Source: Streptococcus mitis
GTDB lineage: Bacteria > Bacillota > Bacilli > Lactobacillales > Streptococcaceae
Assembly: GCF_000722695.1 (NCBI RefSeq)
Contig: NZ_JPFU01000008.1
Location: 56,002-120,001 of the forward strand
Reading direction: 5' to 3'
Length of the DNA stretch: 64,000 bases
Below are positions 32,088-48,732 of this stretch, piece after piece. The position numbers and the translations under genes were made by a program. Numbering within the stretch: the first letter of the stretch is position 1; each line of letters starts with the position of its first letter. The notes under the pieces were generated by a model. That model ran no database searches, had not been told where the DNA came from, and worked only from the letters and a program-made list of their open reading frames with translations.

Positions 32088-34601
32088 ATGGCTAATATTT
32101 TAAAAACAATTATCGAAAATGATAAAGGAGAAATCCGTCGTCTGGAAAAGATGGCTGACAAGGTTTTCAAATACGAAGACCAAATGGCTGCTTTGACAGA
32201 TGACCAACTAAAAGCAAAAACAGTTGAATTTAAAGAACGTTATCAAAATGGAGAATCACTGGATTCATTGCTTTATGAAGCATTTGCGGTTGTCCGTGAG
32301 GGTGCCAAACGTGTCCTAGGTCTCTTCCCATATAAGGTTCAGGTCATGGGGGGAATCGTTCTTCACCATGGTGACGTGCCAGAGATGCGTACAGGGGAAG
32401 GGAAAACCTTGACTGCGACCATGCCCGTATACCTCAACGCCCTTTCAGGTAAAGGGGTTCACGTAGTTACGGTCAATGAATACCTATCAGAGCGTGACGC
32501 GACTGAGATGGGTGAATTGTACTCATGGCTTGGTTTGTCAGTAGGAATTAACTTGGCTGCCAAATCTCCAATGGAGAAAAAAGAAGCCTATGAGTGTGAT
32601 ATTACTTACTCAACCAACTCAGAAATCGGGTTTGACTACCTTCGTGATAACATGGTCGTTCGTGCTGAAAACATGGTACAACGTCCGCTTAACTATGCTT
32701 TGGTCGATGAGGTTGACTCAATCTTGATTGACGAAGCCCGTACACCTTTGATCGTATCAGGTGCTAATGCAGTTGAAACCAGTCAGCTCTACCACATGGC
32801 AGACCACTATGTGAAATCTTTGGACAAAGACGACTACATTATCGATGTGCAGTCTAAAACTATTGGTTTGTCAGATTCAGGGATTGACAAGGCTGAAAGC
32901 TACTTCAAGCTTGAAAATCTCTATGACATCGAAAACGTGGCTTTGACTCACTTTATCGATAATGCCCTTCGTGCCAACTATATCATGCTTCTCGATATTG
33001 ACTATGTGGTGAGCGAAGAGCAAGAAATCTTGATCGTTGACCAATTTACAGGTCGTACCATGGAAGGTCGTCGTTATTCTGATGGATTGCACCAAGCCAT
33101 TGAAGCTAAAGAAGGTGTACCCATTCAGGATGAAACTAAGACATCTGCCTCAATCACTTACCAAAACCTCTTCCGTATGTATAAGAAATTGTCTGGTATG
33201 ACGGGTACAGGTAAGACTGAGGAAGAAGAATTCCGTGAAATTTACAACATTCGTGTTATTCCAATCCCAACAAACCGTCCTGTTCAACGTATTGACCACT
33301 CAGACCTTCTTTATGCAAGTATCGAGGCTAAGTTTAAGGCGGTTGTCGAAGACGTTAAGGCTCGTTACCAAAAAGGTCAGCCTGTCTTGGTTGGTACAGT
33401 AGCGGTTGAAACCAGTGATTACATTTCTAAGAAATTGGTCGCAGCTGGCGTTCCTCACGAAGTCTTGAATGCTAAAAACCACTATAAAGAAGCTCAAATC
33501 ATCATGAATGCTGGTCAACGTGGTGCTGTTACCATTGCGACTAACATGGCCGGTCGTGGTACCGACATCAAGCTTGGTGAAGGGGTTCGCGAATTAGGTG
33601 GACTTTGTGTTATTGGTACAGAACGCCATGAAAGCCGTCGTATCGATAACCAGCTTCGTGGACGTTCAGGTCGTCAAGGAGACCCAGGTGAGTCACAATT
33701 CTACCTATCTCTTGAAGATGATTTGATGAAACGTTTTGGTTCTGAACGCTTGAAAGGAATCTTTGAACGTTTGAACATGTCTGAAGAGGCTATTGAGTCT
33801 CGTATGTTGACACGTCAGGTTGAAGCAGCACAAAAACGTGTCGAAGGAAATAACTACGATACCCGTAAACAAGTCCTTCAATACGACGATGTCATGCGTG
33901 AACAACGTGAGATTATCTATGCTCAACGTTACGACGTTATCACTGCAGATCGTGACTTGGCACCTGAAATTCACTCTATGATCAAACGCACGATTGGTCG
34001 TGTCGTTGATGGTCATGCGCGTTCAAAACAAGATGAAAAATTAGAAGCAATTTTGAACTTTGCTAAGTACAACTTGCTTCCTGAAGATTCTATTACGATG
34101 GAAGACTTGTTAGGTTTGTCTGATAAGGCTATTAAGGAAGAGCTCTTCCAACGTGCCTTGCAAGTTTACGATAGTCAGGTTTCAAAACTACGTGATGAAG
34201 AAGCAGTCAAAGAATTCCAAAAAGTTTTGATTCTACGAGTGGTAGATAACAAGTGGACAGATCATATCGATGCTCTTGATCAATTGCGTAACGCAGTTGG
34301 ACTTCGTGGCTATGCTCAGAACAACCCTGTTGTTGAGTATCAGGCAGAAGGTTTCCGTATGTTTAATGATATGATTGGTTCGATTGAGTTTGATGTGACA
34401 CGTTTGATGATGAAAGCACAAATTCATGAACAAGAAAGACCACAAGCAGAACACCATATCAGTACAACAGCGACTCGCAATATCGCTGCCCACCAAGCAA
34501 ATATGCCTGAAGATTTGGATTTGAGCCAGATTGGACGGAATGAACTTTGCCCATGTGGTTCTGGTAAGAAGTTTAAAAACTGTCACGGTAAAAGAAAATA
34601 A
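32088..34601 (+). CDS. secA: preprotein translocase ATPase SecA
   Basis: 837-residue motor of the Sec pathway. It has Walker [12 protein letters not shown] near residue 100, [11 protein letters not shown]alker [13 protein letters not shown], and helicase motifs [11 protein letters not shown] and [12 protein letters not shown]-terminal zinc-binding SEC-C tail ([15 protein letters not shown]) binds SecB-like partners or lipid. Length is normal for SecA1 of streptococci. ATG at 32088 has TAAGGAA upstream. Confidence 0.97.
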   Translation: MANILKTIIENDKGEIRRLEKMADKVFKYEDQMAALTDDQLKAKTVEFKERYQNGESLDSLLYEAFAVVREGAKRVLGLFPYKVQVMGGIVLHHGDVPEMRTGEGKTLTATMPVYLNALSGKGVHVVTVNEYLSERDATEMGELYSWLGLSVGINLAAKSPMEKKEAYECDITYSTNSEIGFDYLRDNMVVRAENMVQRPLNYALVDEVDSILIDEARTPLIVSGANAVETSQLYHMADHYVKSLDKDDYIIDVQSKTIGLSDSGIDKAESYFKLENLYDIENVALTHFIDNALRANYIMLLDIDYVVSEEQEILIVDQFTGRTMEGRRYSDGLHQAIEAKEGVPIQDETKTSASITYQNLFRMYKKLSGMTGTGKTEEEEFREIYNIRVIPIPTNRPVQRIDHSDLLYASIEAKFKAVVEDVKARYQKGQPVLVGTVAVETSDYISKKLVAAGVPHEVLNAKNHYKEAQIIMNAGQRGAVTIATNMAGRGTDIKLGEGVRELGGLCVIGTERHESRRIDNQLRGRSGRQGDPGESQFYLSLEDDLMKRFGSERLKGIFERLNMSEEAIESRMLTRQVEAAQKRVEGNNYDTRKQVLQYDDVMREQREIIYAQRYDVITADRDLAPEIHSMIKRTIGRVVDGHARSKQDEKLEAILNFAKYNLLPEDSITMEDLLGLSDKAIKEELFQRALQVYDSQVSKLRDEEAVKEFQKVLILRVVDNKWTDHIDALDQLRNAVGLRGYAQNNPVVEYQAEGFRMFNDMIGSIEFDVTRLMMKAQIHEQERPQAEHHISTTATRNIAAHQANMPEDLDLSQIGRNELCPCGSGKKFKNCHGKRK

Positions 34602-34619
34602 AATGAGATAGTTTAGAGG

Positions 34620-34664
34620 CGGATACCTTGTGAAAAGTAAATTTTTACTTGGTATCCGTTTGCT
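34620..34664 (+). terminator. terminator after secA
   Basis: CGGATACC and GGTATCCG arms with an inner AAAAGTAAA/TTTTTACTT helix, then TTTGCTTT. It lies between secA and the first DAHP synthase gene. Confidence 0.65.
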
Positions 34665-34681
34665 TTATAAGGAGATGAGTT

Positions 34682-35713
34682 ATGGTATTTACAGCAAAAA
34701 GTCCTAAAATTAATATTGAAGAAGTTCGTGCCTTATCAAAATTAGAAGGCCAAGCTTTGGAGAGAAAATCACAGCGTGATCAAGAGCTAGAAGCCATTAT
34801 ACGTGGAGAAGACCAACGGATTCTCTTGGTAATCGGTCCATGCTCATCTGACAATGAAGAAGCTGTTCTTGAATACGCTAAGCGTTTGGCAGCTCTACAA
34901 GAAAAAGTAGCAGACCGTATCTTTATGGTTATGCGTGTTTATACTGCCAAACCCCGTACCAACGGAGATGGCTATAAGGGTTTGATTCACCAGCCTAATG
35001 TGGCAGAAGCCCCTAGCCTCATCAACGGAATCAAAGCTGTTCGCCATCTTCACTATCGTGTTATCACAGAAACAGGTATGACGACAGCTGATGAGATGCT
35101 CTATCCTGAAAATCTCCCGCTTGTAGATGATTTGATTTCTTACATGGCGGTTGGTGCCCGTTCAGTTGAAGACCAGCAACACCGTTTTGTGGCAAGTGGG
35201 GCAGATTTCGCGACTGGCTTTAAAAATCCAACCTCAGGAAATCTCAATGTCATGTTTAATGGGATTTATGCTGCTCAAAACAAACAAAGCTTCCTTTTCC
35301 TAGGAAAAGAAGTGGAAACAACTGGGAATCCGCTTTCGCATGCCATTCTTCGTGGAGCGACCAATGAGTATGGTAAGAATATTCCCAACTACTACTATGA
35401 TAATTTGATGGATACCATTTCCCAGTATGAGAAAATGGGCTTGGAAAATCCTTTTATCATCGTGGATACCAATCATGACAACTCTGGTAAGCAATACATG
35501 GACCAGATTCGAATTGTCCGCCAGACCTTGATTAACCGTGATTGGAATGAAAAAATCAAGCAGTACGTTCGTGGCTTTATGATTGAGTCTTATCTAGAAG
35601 ACGGCCGTCAAAACGAACCAGAAGTATTTGGCAAGTCGATCACAGACCCTTGCCTGGGCTGGGAAAATACAGAAGCCCTTGTCAGAGAAATCTACCAAAC
35701 GCTAGGAGAATAG
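34682..35713 (+). CDS. 3-deoxy-7-phosphoheptulonate synthase (first copy)
   Basis: 343-residue class I-alpha DAHP synthase that condenses phosphoenolpyruvate and erythrose-4-phosphate in the first step of the shikimate pathway. Motifs [26 protein letters not shown] and [12 protein letters not shown] match the family. A near-identical paralogue follows after one base, so this is a tandem duplication; the two are usually differently feedback-inhibited. RBS AAGGAG. Confidence 0.95.
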   Translation: MVFTAKSPKINIEEVRALSKLEGQALERKSQRDQELEAIIRGEDQRILLVIGPCSSDNEEAVLEYAKRLAALQEKVADRIFMVMRVYTAKPRTNGDGYKGLIHQPNVAEAPSLINGIKAVRHLHYRVITETGMTTADEMLYPENLPLVDDLISYMAVGARSVEDQQHRFVASGADFATGFKNPTSGNLNVMFNGIYAAQNKQSFLFLGKEVETTGNPLSHAILRGATNEYGKNIPNYYYDNLMDTISQYEKMGLENPFIIVDTNHDNSGKQYMDQIRIVRQTLINRDWNEKIKQYVRGFMIESYLEDGRQNEPEVFGKSITDPCLGWENTEALVREIYQTLGE

Positions 35714-35714
35714 T

Positions 35715-36746
35715 ATGGCATTTATTGAAAAAGGTCAAGAAATTGATATTGAAGCAATCAAGGCAGAAACCCAATTGTCTGCGGAAGCCCTGCGACTAAA
35801 GGAGCGTCGTGATAGAGAATTGGCAGACATTATTTCAGGAGAAGATGATAGAATTCTTTTGGTGATTGGTCCTTGCTCGTCTGACAATGAAGAGGCTGTC
35901 TTGGAATATGCCCGCCGTTTATCAGCTTTGCAAAAGAAGGTGGCGGACAAGATTTTCATGGTTATGCGTGTTTATACAGCTAAACCTCGCACCAACGGAG
36001 ACGGCTATAAAGGCTTGGTTCACCAGCCAGATACTTCTAAGGCTCCGAGTCTGATTAATGGTTTGCAGGCTGTGCGCCAGTTGCACTACCGCGTGATTAC
36101 AGAGACTGGTTTGACAACGGCAGACGAGATGCTTTATCCGTCAAATTTGGTCTTGGTAGATGATTTGGTCAGCTACCATGCTGTTGGGGCTCGTTCTGTG
36201 GAAGACCAAGAGCACCGCTTTGTGGCTTCAGGAATTGATGCACCAGTGGGGATGAAAAACCCAACCTCTGGGAATCTTGGTGTCATGTTTAACGGTATCT
36301 ATGCCGCTCAGAACAAACAGACCTTCCTCTTCCATGGTCAAGAAGTTGAGACTTCAGGAAATCCCTTGGCCCACGTCATCCTTCGTGGCGCAGTTAATGA
36401 ATATGGGAAAAATGAGCCTAACTTTTACTATGAAACTTTGCTAAATGCCATTGAGCGCTATGAAGCCATGGGACTTGAAAATCCCTTTATCCTCATTGAT
36501 ACCAACCATGATAACTCAGGCAAGCAATATATGGAGCAGATTCGAGTGGTTCGTAAGACTTTGCAAAATCGTGATTGGAATGAGAAGATTAAAAAGATAG
36601 TTCGAGGCTTTATGATTGAATCTTACCTAGCAGATGGTCGTCAAAACCAACCAGAGGTCTTTGGTTGCTCTATTACCGATCCTTGCCTAGGTTGGGAAAA
36701 TACAGAAGCTTTGGTAGAAGAGATTTATGCTACCTTGACAAAATAA
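35715..36746 (+). CDS. 3-deoxy-7-phosphoheptulonate synthase (second copy)
   Basis: 343 residues, same length and motifs as the upstream copy ([33 protein letters not shown]), diverging mainly at the N-terminus and in the TGFKNP versus VGMKNP loop. It starts one base after the first copy stops, using a GGAG within the preceding codons. Which aromatic amino acid inhibits each isoform cannot be told from sequence alone. Confidence 0.95.
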   Translation: MAFIEKGQEIDIEAIKAETQLSAEALRLKERRDRELADIISGEDDRILLVIGPCSSDNEEAVLEYARRLSALQKKVADKIFMVMRVYTAKPRTNGDGYKGLVHQPDTSKAPSLINGLQAVRQLHYRVITETGLTTADEMLYPSNLVLVDDLVSYHAVGARSVEDQEHRFVASGIDAPVGMKNPTSGNLGVMFNGIYAAQNKQTFLFHGQEVETSGNPLAHVILRGAVNEYGKNEPNFYYETLLNAIERYEAMGLENPFILIDTNHDNSGKQYMEQIRVVRKTLQNRDWNEKIKKIVRGFMIESYLADGRQNQPEVFGCSITDPCLGWENTEALVEEIYATLTK

Positions 36747-36757
36747 GTGAAAAGGAT

Positions 36758-36783
36758 GGAGTTGGGGAATCTCAACTCCTTTT
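36758..36783 (+). terminator. stem-loop between DAHP synthase and acpS
   Basis: GGAGTTG and CAACTCC arms around an 8-base loop, then TTTTG. It lies directly before the acpS start, so it may be a weak terminator or may modulate acpS translation by removing a normal RBS. Confidence 0.5.
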
Positions 36784-36790
36784 GATGAGA

Positions 36791-37153
36791 ATGATAGTTG
36801 GACACGGAATTGACATTGAAGAATTGGCTTCGATAGAAAGCGCAGTTACACGACATGAAGGCTTTGCCAAGCGCGTGTTGACCGCTAAGGAAATGGAACG
36901 GTTTACCAGTCTTAAAGGGCGCAGGCAAATAGAATATTTAGCTGGTCGCTGGTCGGCTAAGGAGGCCTTTTCCAAGGCTATGGGAACTGGTATTGGCAAG
37001 CTTGGTTTTCAGGATTTAGAAGTCGTGAACAATGAACGCGGGGCGCCTTATTTTAGTCAGTCACCATTTTCAGGAAAGATTTGGCTGTCTATCAGCCATA
37101 CCGATCAGTTTGTGACAGCCAGTGTCATTTTGGAGGAAAATCATGAAAGCTAG
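36791..37153 (+). CDS. acpS: holo-[acyl-carrier-protein] synthase
   Basis: 120-residue phosphopantetheinyl transferase that activates acyl carrier protein. Motifs VGHGIDIEE (N-terminal Asp metal ligand) and [13 protein letters not shown] (Glu ligand) are present. Length 120 matches the streptococcal enzyme. ATG at 36791 (MIVGHG) is the family start; an in-frame ATG lies 6 bases upstream. There is no good Shine-Dalgarno; a stem-loop occupies that place. It overlaps alr by 11 bases. Confidence 0.94.
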   Translation: MIVGHGIDIEELASIESAVTRHEGFAKRVLTAKEMERFTSLKGRRQIEYLAGRWSAKEAFSKAMGTGIGKLGFQDLEVVNNERGAPYFSQSPFSGKIWLSISHTDQFVTASVILEENHES

Positions 37154-38246
37154 TCCACATAGACCAACCAAGGCTCTAATTCATCTGGGAGCTATTCGAC
37201 ACAATATTCAGCAAATGGGGGCTCATATCCCTCAAGGAACGCTCAAATTTGCAGTAGTCAAGGCCAATGCCTATGGGCATGGGGCTGTTGCTGTTGCAAC
37301 GGCGATTCAGGATGAAGTTGATGGTTTTTGCGTTTCCAATATTGATGAAGCCATTGAACTCAGACAGGCTGGACTCAGCAAGCGAATCCTCATTTTAGGA
37401 GTTTCTGAAATCGAAGCTGTTTCTCTTGCTAAAGAATACGACATCACCTTGACTGTGGCTGGATTGGAGTGGATTCAAGCACTCTTAGATAAGGAAGAGG
37501 ACCTAACTGGATTGACAGTCCACCTTAAGATTGATTCAGGAATGGGACGAATTGGTTTTAGAGAGGCCGGTGAGGCTGAGCAGGCTCAAGACTTGCTCCA
37601 ACAACATGGTGCTCGTGTTGAAGGGATTTTTACCCACTTTGCTACTGCGGACGAAGAATCAGATTCCTATTTTAATACTCAGTTAGAACAATTTAAAGCT
37701 ATTTTGGAAAGTATGAAAGCTCTTCCAGACTTGGTTCATGCCAGCAATTCGGCAACGACTCTTTGGCATGCAGAGACTATTTTCAATGCCGTCCGTATGG
37801 GAGATGCTATGTATGGTCTTAACCCTAGTGGAGAGGTCTTGGACTTGCCTTATGACTTGACACCAGCCTTGACCTTGGAGTCTGCTCTGGTCCATGTCAA
37901 GACAGTTTCAGCTGGAGCTTGCATGGGCTACGGAGCGACCTATCAGGCGGCTAGCGAGCAAGTCATAGCGACGGTGCCAATCGGCTATGCGGATGGATGG
38001 ACACGAGACATGCAGAATTTCTCCGTCTTGGTAGATGGGCAAGCTTGCCCAATTGTTGGACGAGTTTCTATGGACCAAATCACCATTCGTCTACCTAAGC
38101 TTTATCCGCTGGGAACCAAAGTAACCTTGATTGGTTCTAACGGGGGCAAGGAAATCACAGCTACTCAGGTAGCGACCTACCGTGGAACTATTAACTACGA
38201 GGTGGTTTGTCTCCTCAGTGACCGCATTCCGAGAGAATATTATTAA
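37143..38246 (+). CDS. alr: alanine racemase
   Basis: 367-residue PLP enzyme that makes D-alanine for peptidoglycan. The cofactor lysine is in the [10 protein letters not shown] motif near residue 40, and the C-terminal catalytic Tyr region is seen as [12 protein letters not shown] at 37143 has GGAGG upstream inside acpS, giving translational coupling. Confidence 0.96.
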   Translation: MKASPHRPTKALIHLGAIRHNIQQMGAHIPQGTLKFAVVKANAYGHGAVAVATAIQDEVDGFCVSNIDEAIELRQAGLSKRILILGVSEIEAVSLAKEYDITLTVAGLEWIQALLDKEEDLTGLTVHLKIDSGMGRIGFREAGEAEQAQDLLQQHGARVEGIFTHFATADEESDSYFNTQLEQFKAILESMKALPDLVHASNSATTLWHAETIFNAVRMGDAMYGLNPSGEVLDLPYDLTPALTLESALVHVKTVSAGACMGYGATYQAASEQVIATVPIGYADGWTRDMQNFSVLVDGQACPIVGRVSMDQITIRLPKLYPLGTKVTLIGSNGGKEITATQVATYRGTINYEVVCLLSDRIPREYY

Positions 38247-38264
38247 AAAAGAAAGGAGTAGAGC

Positions 38265-40280
38265 ATGAATCTACATCAACCCTTGCATGTCTTACCTGGT
38301 GTGGGACCAAAGTCAGCAGAAAAATACGCCAAACTAGGAATTGAAAATTTGCAAGACCTCTTGCTCTACTTTCCTTTCCGTTATGAAGATTTCAAGACCA
38401 AGCAAGTATTGGAACTAGAAGACGGTGAAAAGGCGGTTCTTTCTGGTCAAGTCGTGACTCCTGCCAGTGTCCAGTATTATGGTTTCAAGCGCAATCGCCT
38501 GCGCTTTAGTCTTAAGCAGGGAGAAGTTGTTTTTGCGGTGAATTTCTTTAACCAGCCCTATCTAGCTGATAAGATAGAGTTGGGAGCAACCCTGGCTGTC
38601 TTTGGAAAATGGGACCGTGCCAAGGCTAGTTTGACTGGGATGAAGGTCTTAGCTCAGGTGGAAGATGACCTCCAACCTGTCTATCGTTTGGCTCAAGGAA
38701 TCAGTCAGGCCAGTCTGGTCAAGGTCATCAAGACAGCCTTTGATCAGGGACTGGACCTCTTGATCGAGGAAAATCTTCCCCAGTCTTTGCTCGATAAATA
38801 CAAACTCATGTCCCGTTGTCAGGCAGTTCGTGCTATGCATTTCCCCAAGGATTTGGCAGAATACAAGCAAGCCCTTCGCCGTATTAAATTTGAGGAACTC
38901 TTTTATTTCCAAATGCAATTGCAGACGCTCAAGTCTGAAAATAGAGTTCAGGGAAGTGGTCTGGTCCTGAATTGGTCTCAGGAAAAAGTGACAGCAGTCA
39001 AGGAAAGCCTTCCTTTTTCCCTGATCCAAGCTCAGGAAAAGAGTTTGCAGGAAATTTTAACTGATATGAAATCTGATCACCACATGAATCGTCTCTTACA
39101 AGGGGATGTGGGGAGCGGAAAAACGGTAGTCGCTGGCTTGGCCATGTTTGCGGCAGTGACAGCTGGCTATCAGTCTGCCCTCATGGTACCAACAGAAATT
39201 CTTGCAGAGCAACACTTTGAGAGTTTACAGAACCTCTTTCCAGACTTGAAACTGGCTCTTTTGACAGGTTCCTTGAAAGCTGCAGAAAAGAGAGAAGTCT
39301 TGGAGACTATTGCCAAGGGTGAGGCTGATTTGATTATCGGAACCCACGCTCTGATTCAGGATGGGGTAGATTATGCTCGTCTGGGCTTGATTATCATCGA
39401 TGAGCAGCACCGATTTGGTGTAGGGCAAAGGCGTGTTTTGAGAGAAAAAGGCGACAATCCAGATGTCCTCATGATGACAGCTACTCCCATCCCACGAACC
39501 TTGGCTATCACAGCCTTTGGAGACATGGATGTTTCTATTATCGACCAGATGCCAGCAGGGCGGAAGCCTATTGTGACGCGCTGGATCAAGCATGAGCAAC
39601 TACCACAGGTCTTGACTTGGTTAGAGGGGGAAATCCAAAAAGGTTCCCAAGCCTATGTTATCTCTCCCTTGATTGAAGAATCAGAAGCTCTGGATCTGAA
39701 AAATGCTATTGCCTTATCAGAGGAGTTGACAGCTCATTTTGGAGGCAAGGCAGAAGTGGCTCTCCTACATGGTAAGATGAAGAGTGACGAAAAAGACCAG
39801 ATTATGCAGGAGTTCAAAGAGCGAAAAACGGATATTCTAGTTTCGACAACGGTTATCGAGGTCGGGGTCAATGTTCCCAATGCGACCGTTATGATTATCA
39901 TGGATGCCGATCGGTTCGGTCTCAGCCAGCTTCACCAGCTTAGAGGTCGTGTGGGTCGGGGAGATAAGCAGTCTTATGCAGTGCTCGTTGCTAATCCCAA
40001 GACGGATTCTGGGAAAGACCGCATGCATATCATGACAGAAACGACCAATGGATTTGTCCTTGCGGAGGAAGATTTGAAAATGCGTGGTTCAGGTGAAATT
40101 TTTGGAACCAGACAGTCAGGTCTTCCAGAATTCCAAGTAGCTGATATTATCGAAGATTTTCCGATTTTAGAAGAAGCCAGAAAGGTTGCTAGCTACATTA
40201 GTTCGATAGAAGCTTGGCAAGAGGATCCAGAATGGCGCATGATTGCCCTTCATTTGGAAAAGAAAGAACATCTAGATTAA
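38265..40280 (+). CDS. recG: ATP-dependent DNA helicase RecG
   Basis: 671 residues: N-terminal wedge (OB) domain, then superfamily 2 helicase core with Walker A GDVGSGKTV, DEQH box IIIDEQHRFG, ATPIPRTL motif III, and GRVGRGDKQSY motif VI. It rescues stalled forks and branch migrates recombination intermediates. Last of the acpS-alr-recG run. RBS AAAGGAG. Confidence 0.96.
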   Translation: MNLHQPLHVLPGVGPKSAEKYAKLGIENLQDLLLYFPFRYEDFKTKQVLELEDGEKAVLSGQVVTPASVQYYGFKRNRLRFSLKQGEVVFAVNFFNQPYLADKIELGATLAVFGKWDRAKASLTGMKVLAQVEDDLQPVYRLAQGISQASLVKVIKTAFDQGLDLLIEENLPQSLLDKYKLMSRCQAVRAMHFPKDLAEYKQALRRIKFEELFYFQMQLQTLKSENRVQGSGLVLNWSQEKVTAVKESLPFSLIQAQEKSLQEILTDMKSDHHMNRLLQGDVGSGKTVVAGLAMFAAVTAGYQSALMVPTEILAEQHFESLQNLFPDLKLALLTGSLKAAEKREVLETIAKGEADLIIGTHALIQDGVDYARLGLIIIDEQHRFGVGQRRVLREKGDNPDVLMMTATPIPRTLAITAFGDMDVSIIDQMPAGRKPIVTRWIKHEQLPQVLTWLEGEIQKGSQAYVISPLIEESEALDLKNAIALSEELTAHFGGKAEVALLHGKMKSDEKDQIMQEFKERKTDILVSTTVIEVGVNVPNATVMIIMDADRFGLSQLHQLRGRVGRGDKQSYAVLVANPKTDSGKDRMHIMTETTNGFVLAEEDLKMRGSGEIFGTRQSGLPEFQVADIIEDFPILEEARKVASYISSIEAWQEDPEWRMIALHLEKKEHLD

Positions 40281-40301
40281 GCTTTCTCTAAGGAAATCTT
40301 A

Positions 40302-40451
40302 TACTCAATGAAAATCAAAGAGCAAATTAGGAAGCTAGCCACAGGCTGCTCAAAACAGTGTTTTGAGGTTGTGGATAGAACTGACGAAGTCAGTAACCAT
40401 ACCTACGGTAAGGCGACGCTGACGTGGTTTGAAGAGATTTTCGAAGAGTAT
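40302..40451. repeat. BOX element (reverse orientation)
   Basis: Starts ATACTCAATGAAAATC and ends GATTTTCGAAGAGTAT; contains one boxB unit (CAGTGTTTTGAGG) and a boxA with TACGGTAAGGCGACGCTGAC, which closely matches the BOX-A1R primer sequence from which BOX-PCR takes its name. Confidence 0.9.
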
Positions 40452-40513
40452 TAAGCTAGCTTTCAGGTTTGCCCTTTATACTAGAGTCATCAAAAAGAAA
40501 CGAGGACTCTCAC

Positions 40514-40576
40514 ATGACAGTAACGATTAAAGTAAATTACCAAACCACTTTCCAAAAGAAAGAAGCAACAAAATAA
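40514..40576 (+). CDS. 20-aa hypothetical peptide
   Basis: ATG at 40514 with GAGGA 8 bases upstream; the product is a 20-residue, Lys-rich peptide beginning MTVTIKVNYQ. It sits between a BOX element and a terminator and has its own RBS, so it could be a real small gene or a remnant. No function is known to me. Confidence 0.35.
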   Translation: MTVTIKVNYQTTFQKKEATK

Positions 40577-40590
40577 GATTGAATAGGATA

Positions 40591-40614
40591 AAAAGAGCGT
40601 AACTGCTCTTTTTT
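40591..40614 (+). terminator. terminator before acetyl esterase
   Basis: AAAAGAGC and GCTCTTTT arms around GTAACT, then T-rich. Confidence 0.8.
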
Positions 40615-40619
40615 GTTTT

Positions 40620-40633
40620 TGAAACTACTTTCA
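40620..40633. promoter_or_regulatory. palindrome TGAAACTACTTTCA upstream of acetyl esterase gene
   Basis: A 14-base near-palindrome (TGAAA-CTAC-TTTCA). The identical sequence occurs at 54379-54392 in front of the sialate lyase gene, so it may be a shared regulator site. Confidence 0.4.
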
Positions 40634-40753
40634 GTTCATCATCCCAAAAATAAAGAATCTAAAACCACTTTCTATTTGCTTTTCTTTCTTGCGTTGATTT
40701 CTTATATGTGCTACAGTTGTGATAGCGATTACAAAAAACAAAAGGAGCATGTT

Positions 40754-41734
40754 ATGAAAAATCCAGCTTTGTTAGAAGAAATCAAGACTTATAAAGGAAG
40801 AGATGAGGTCCCAGAAGACTTTGATGTTTTCTGGGATGAGGAAGTGAAAAAAGTTTCCAATCTTCCAGCCTACCAGTTGGAGGAAAGAGATTTCCATATT
40901 CCCCAAGTCAAGTGCTTTGAGCTCACTTTTGAAGGAACTAATGCAGGCAAGGTATATGCACGCGTCGTTCTTCCAAAGAGTGAGGAGAAGGTTCCTCTAA
41001 TCTTCCATTTCCATGGTTATATGGGACGTGGCTGGGACTGGACTGACATGCTGGCCTATACTGTGGCTGGTTACGGTGTTGTTTCCATGGATGTGCGGGG
41101 CCAGTCGGGCTACTCGCAAGACGGAATGCGTTCTCCTCTAGGAAATACAGTTAAGGGGCATATTATCCGTGGTGCTGTGGAAGGTCGGGATCATCTCTTT
41201 TATAAGGATGTTTATCTGGATATTTACCAGTTGGTTGAAATTGTTGCTAGTCTACCTGAGGTTGATGAGAAGCGACTTTCTAGCTATGGTGCCTCACAAG
41301 GTGGCGCTCTAGCCTTGGTAGCGGCAGCGCTCAATCCACGGATTCAGAAAACAGTTGCCATCTATCCCTTCCTGTCAGACTTCAGACGAGTGCTTGAGAT
41401 TGGCAATACCAGTGAGGCCTACGACGAACTTTTCCGATATTTCAAGTTTCACGATCCTTTCCATGAAACTGAGGAAGATATCATGGCGACCCTTGCCTAT
41501 ATCGATGTGAAAAATCTTGCTCATCGTATCAAGGGTGAGGTCAAGATGATTACGGGCTTGGACGACGATGTTTGCTACCCTATTACCCAGTTTGCGATTT
41601 ACAATCGTCTGACCTGTGATAAGGCCTATCGCATCATGCCTGAGTATGCTCACGAAGCCATGAATGTTTTTGTCAACGACCAAGTCTACAACTGGCTCTG
41701 TGGTAGTGAGATTACTTTTAAATATGTGAAGTGA
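40754..41734 (+). CDS. acetyl xylan esterase / cephalosporin-C deacetylase family
   Basis: 326-residue alpha/beta-hydrolase of carbohydrate esterase family 7. The nucleophile Ser lies in SYGASQGGALAL, and downstream MPEYAHEAMN has the catalytic His region. It deacetylates acetylated sugars inside the cell. ATG at 40754 (MKNPALLE) has AAAGGAG upstream; the longer ORF covers the leader. It lies upstream of the sialidase gene and shares a promoter palindrome with the sialate lyase gene, so it may act on acetylated sialic acids or glycans; that role is inference. Confidence 0.88.
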   Translation: MKNPALLEEIKTYKGRDEVPEDFDVFWDEEVKKVSNLPAYQLEERDFHIPQVKCFELTFEGTNAGKVYARVVLPKSEEKVPLIFHFHGYMGRGWDWTDMLAYTVAGYGVVSMDVRGQSGYSQDGMRSPLGNTVKGHIIRGAVEGRDHLFYKDVYLDIYQLVEIVASLPEVDEKRLSSYGASQGGALALVAAALNPRIQKTVAIYPFLSDFRRVLEIGNTSEAYDELFRYFKFHDPFHETEEDIMATLAYIDVKNLAHRIKGEVKMITGLDDDVCYPITQFAIYNRLTCDKAYRIMPEYAHEAMNVFVNDQVYNWLCGSEITFKYVK

Positions 41735-41830
41735 TGAATGCGAGAGTCCAGTAGCTTTCTGATATATTCCCTTTCTAGCAGATAGTGAAAAATAAAAATT
41801 CACTAGAAACTATAGGAGGGGTTTTCACTT

Positions 41831-41935
41831 ATACTCAATGAAAATCAAAGAGCAAACTAGGAAGCTAGCCGTAGGCTGTACTTGAGTACGGCAAGGTGAA
41901 GCTGACATGGTTTGAATTTGATTTTCGAAGAGTAT
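41831..41935. repeat. BOX element without boxB
   Basis: Starts ATACTCAATGAAAATC, contains AGGAAGCTAGCCGTAGGCTG, then CTTGAGTACGGCAAGGTGAAG, and ends ATTTTCGAAGAGTAT. It is an A-C type BOX lacking boxB, located 360 bases upstream of the sialidase gene. Confidence 0.85.
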
Positions 41936-42112
41936 TATTTACAAATTATTGTTTATTTTATGGCTAGAATTGTATGTGAGGTTACTAATAGTTATTCAAT
42001 TTTAATTTCGCTACAAGTCAGAATATATATCAAGTTATATATTTCTGTATTTTAAAATGCTATTCTTTTTATGTTTTAAAATAATTTGATGAATGAAGAT
42101 TATATCCTATAA

Positions 42113-42141
42113 TTGAAAGCAATTCCAGCTTGTGTTATACT
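42113..42141 (+). promoter_or_regulatory. promoter of the sialidase gene
   Basis: TTGAAA (42113-42118), 17-base spacer, TATACT (42136-42141). The leader is about 150 bases long and includes a second GAAGGAGGATGAAG RBS-like site near 42216 without a matching long ORF. The stretch between the BOX and this promoter (about 41936-42110) shows nothing recognisable. Confidence 0.55.
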
Positions 42142-42296
42142 GTAAGAGTAAGTCTAAAACTTAAAGAAATAATATATATTAAAAATAGATTATATATTGA
42201 GAGTCGTGTAGTAGGAAGGAGGATGAAGCTGCAGGACTCATTAAGTTGCTTGGAGTTCAAATGCACAAATCAACTTTGAAAGTTAAAGTGAGGTAA

Positions 42297-48272
<5,976 letters not shown>

Positions 48273-48316
48273 TTTGTCTACAGTTGTTCGTTGAACTTTT
48301 AAGTTCATATAAAATA

Positions 48317-48362
48317 AACCAGTCTAGAATCCTAAAAATTATCTAGGATTTTAGGCTGGTTT
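48317..48362 (+). terminator. terminator after sialidase gene
   Basis: AACCAG and CTGGTT arms with an inner AATCCTA/TAGGATT helix, followed by TTTTTAGG. Confidence 0.8.
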
Positions 48363-48373
48363 TTAGGATTCTT

Positions 48374-48710
48374 ATTCAACTGTAAAGGAACTCTTAAGCT
48401 AGATGGGCAAGAAAGTTATTTCTTGATTCATGAATCGCAAGAAGATGATGATGATCGTACTCGTATCTATCATAGTACAGAGATGGATGGTGCAATTGCT
48501 TATGGTAAACCTACTCCATTATGGTTGTCATCTGTCATTGATAAAGAAATGCGCTATCTGCATGAGATTATGCAAAGAGCTCCAGTATCAGAAGAATTTA
48601 CAAAACTATTGACAGATGAAGCTGCTCTAAAAGCAATTGCTACTGCAAATGCTTGTACCCAGTCTATGTTTGAAGATCGCAAAGTGAAGCTATCTGAGAT
48701 AGCAAAATAA
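48374..48710 (+). pseudogene. C-terminal remnant of Gfo/Idh/MocA family oxidoreductase
   Basis: From about 48374 the frame reads LFNCKGTLKLDGQESYFLIH and on to VKLSEIAK, which I recognise as the end of a pneumococcal Gfo/Idh/MocA-type NAD-dependent oxidoreductase normally found upstream of nanE. The N-terminal three quarters, including the Rossmann fold, is missing, and the scrap begins right after the nanA terminator. There is no start codon with an RBS. It marks a deletion between nanA and nanE. The longest stand-alone ORF starts at 48423. Confidence 0.75.
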
Positions 48711-48732
48711 ATATCGGTATTCTCTTATAATA

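Noticed and set aside
34682..36746. Tandem DAHP synthases as an unusual duplication
   Set aside because: Paired isozymes with different feedback control are normal in pneumococcus and relatives.
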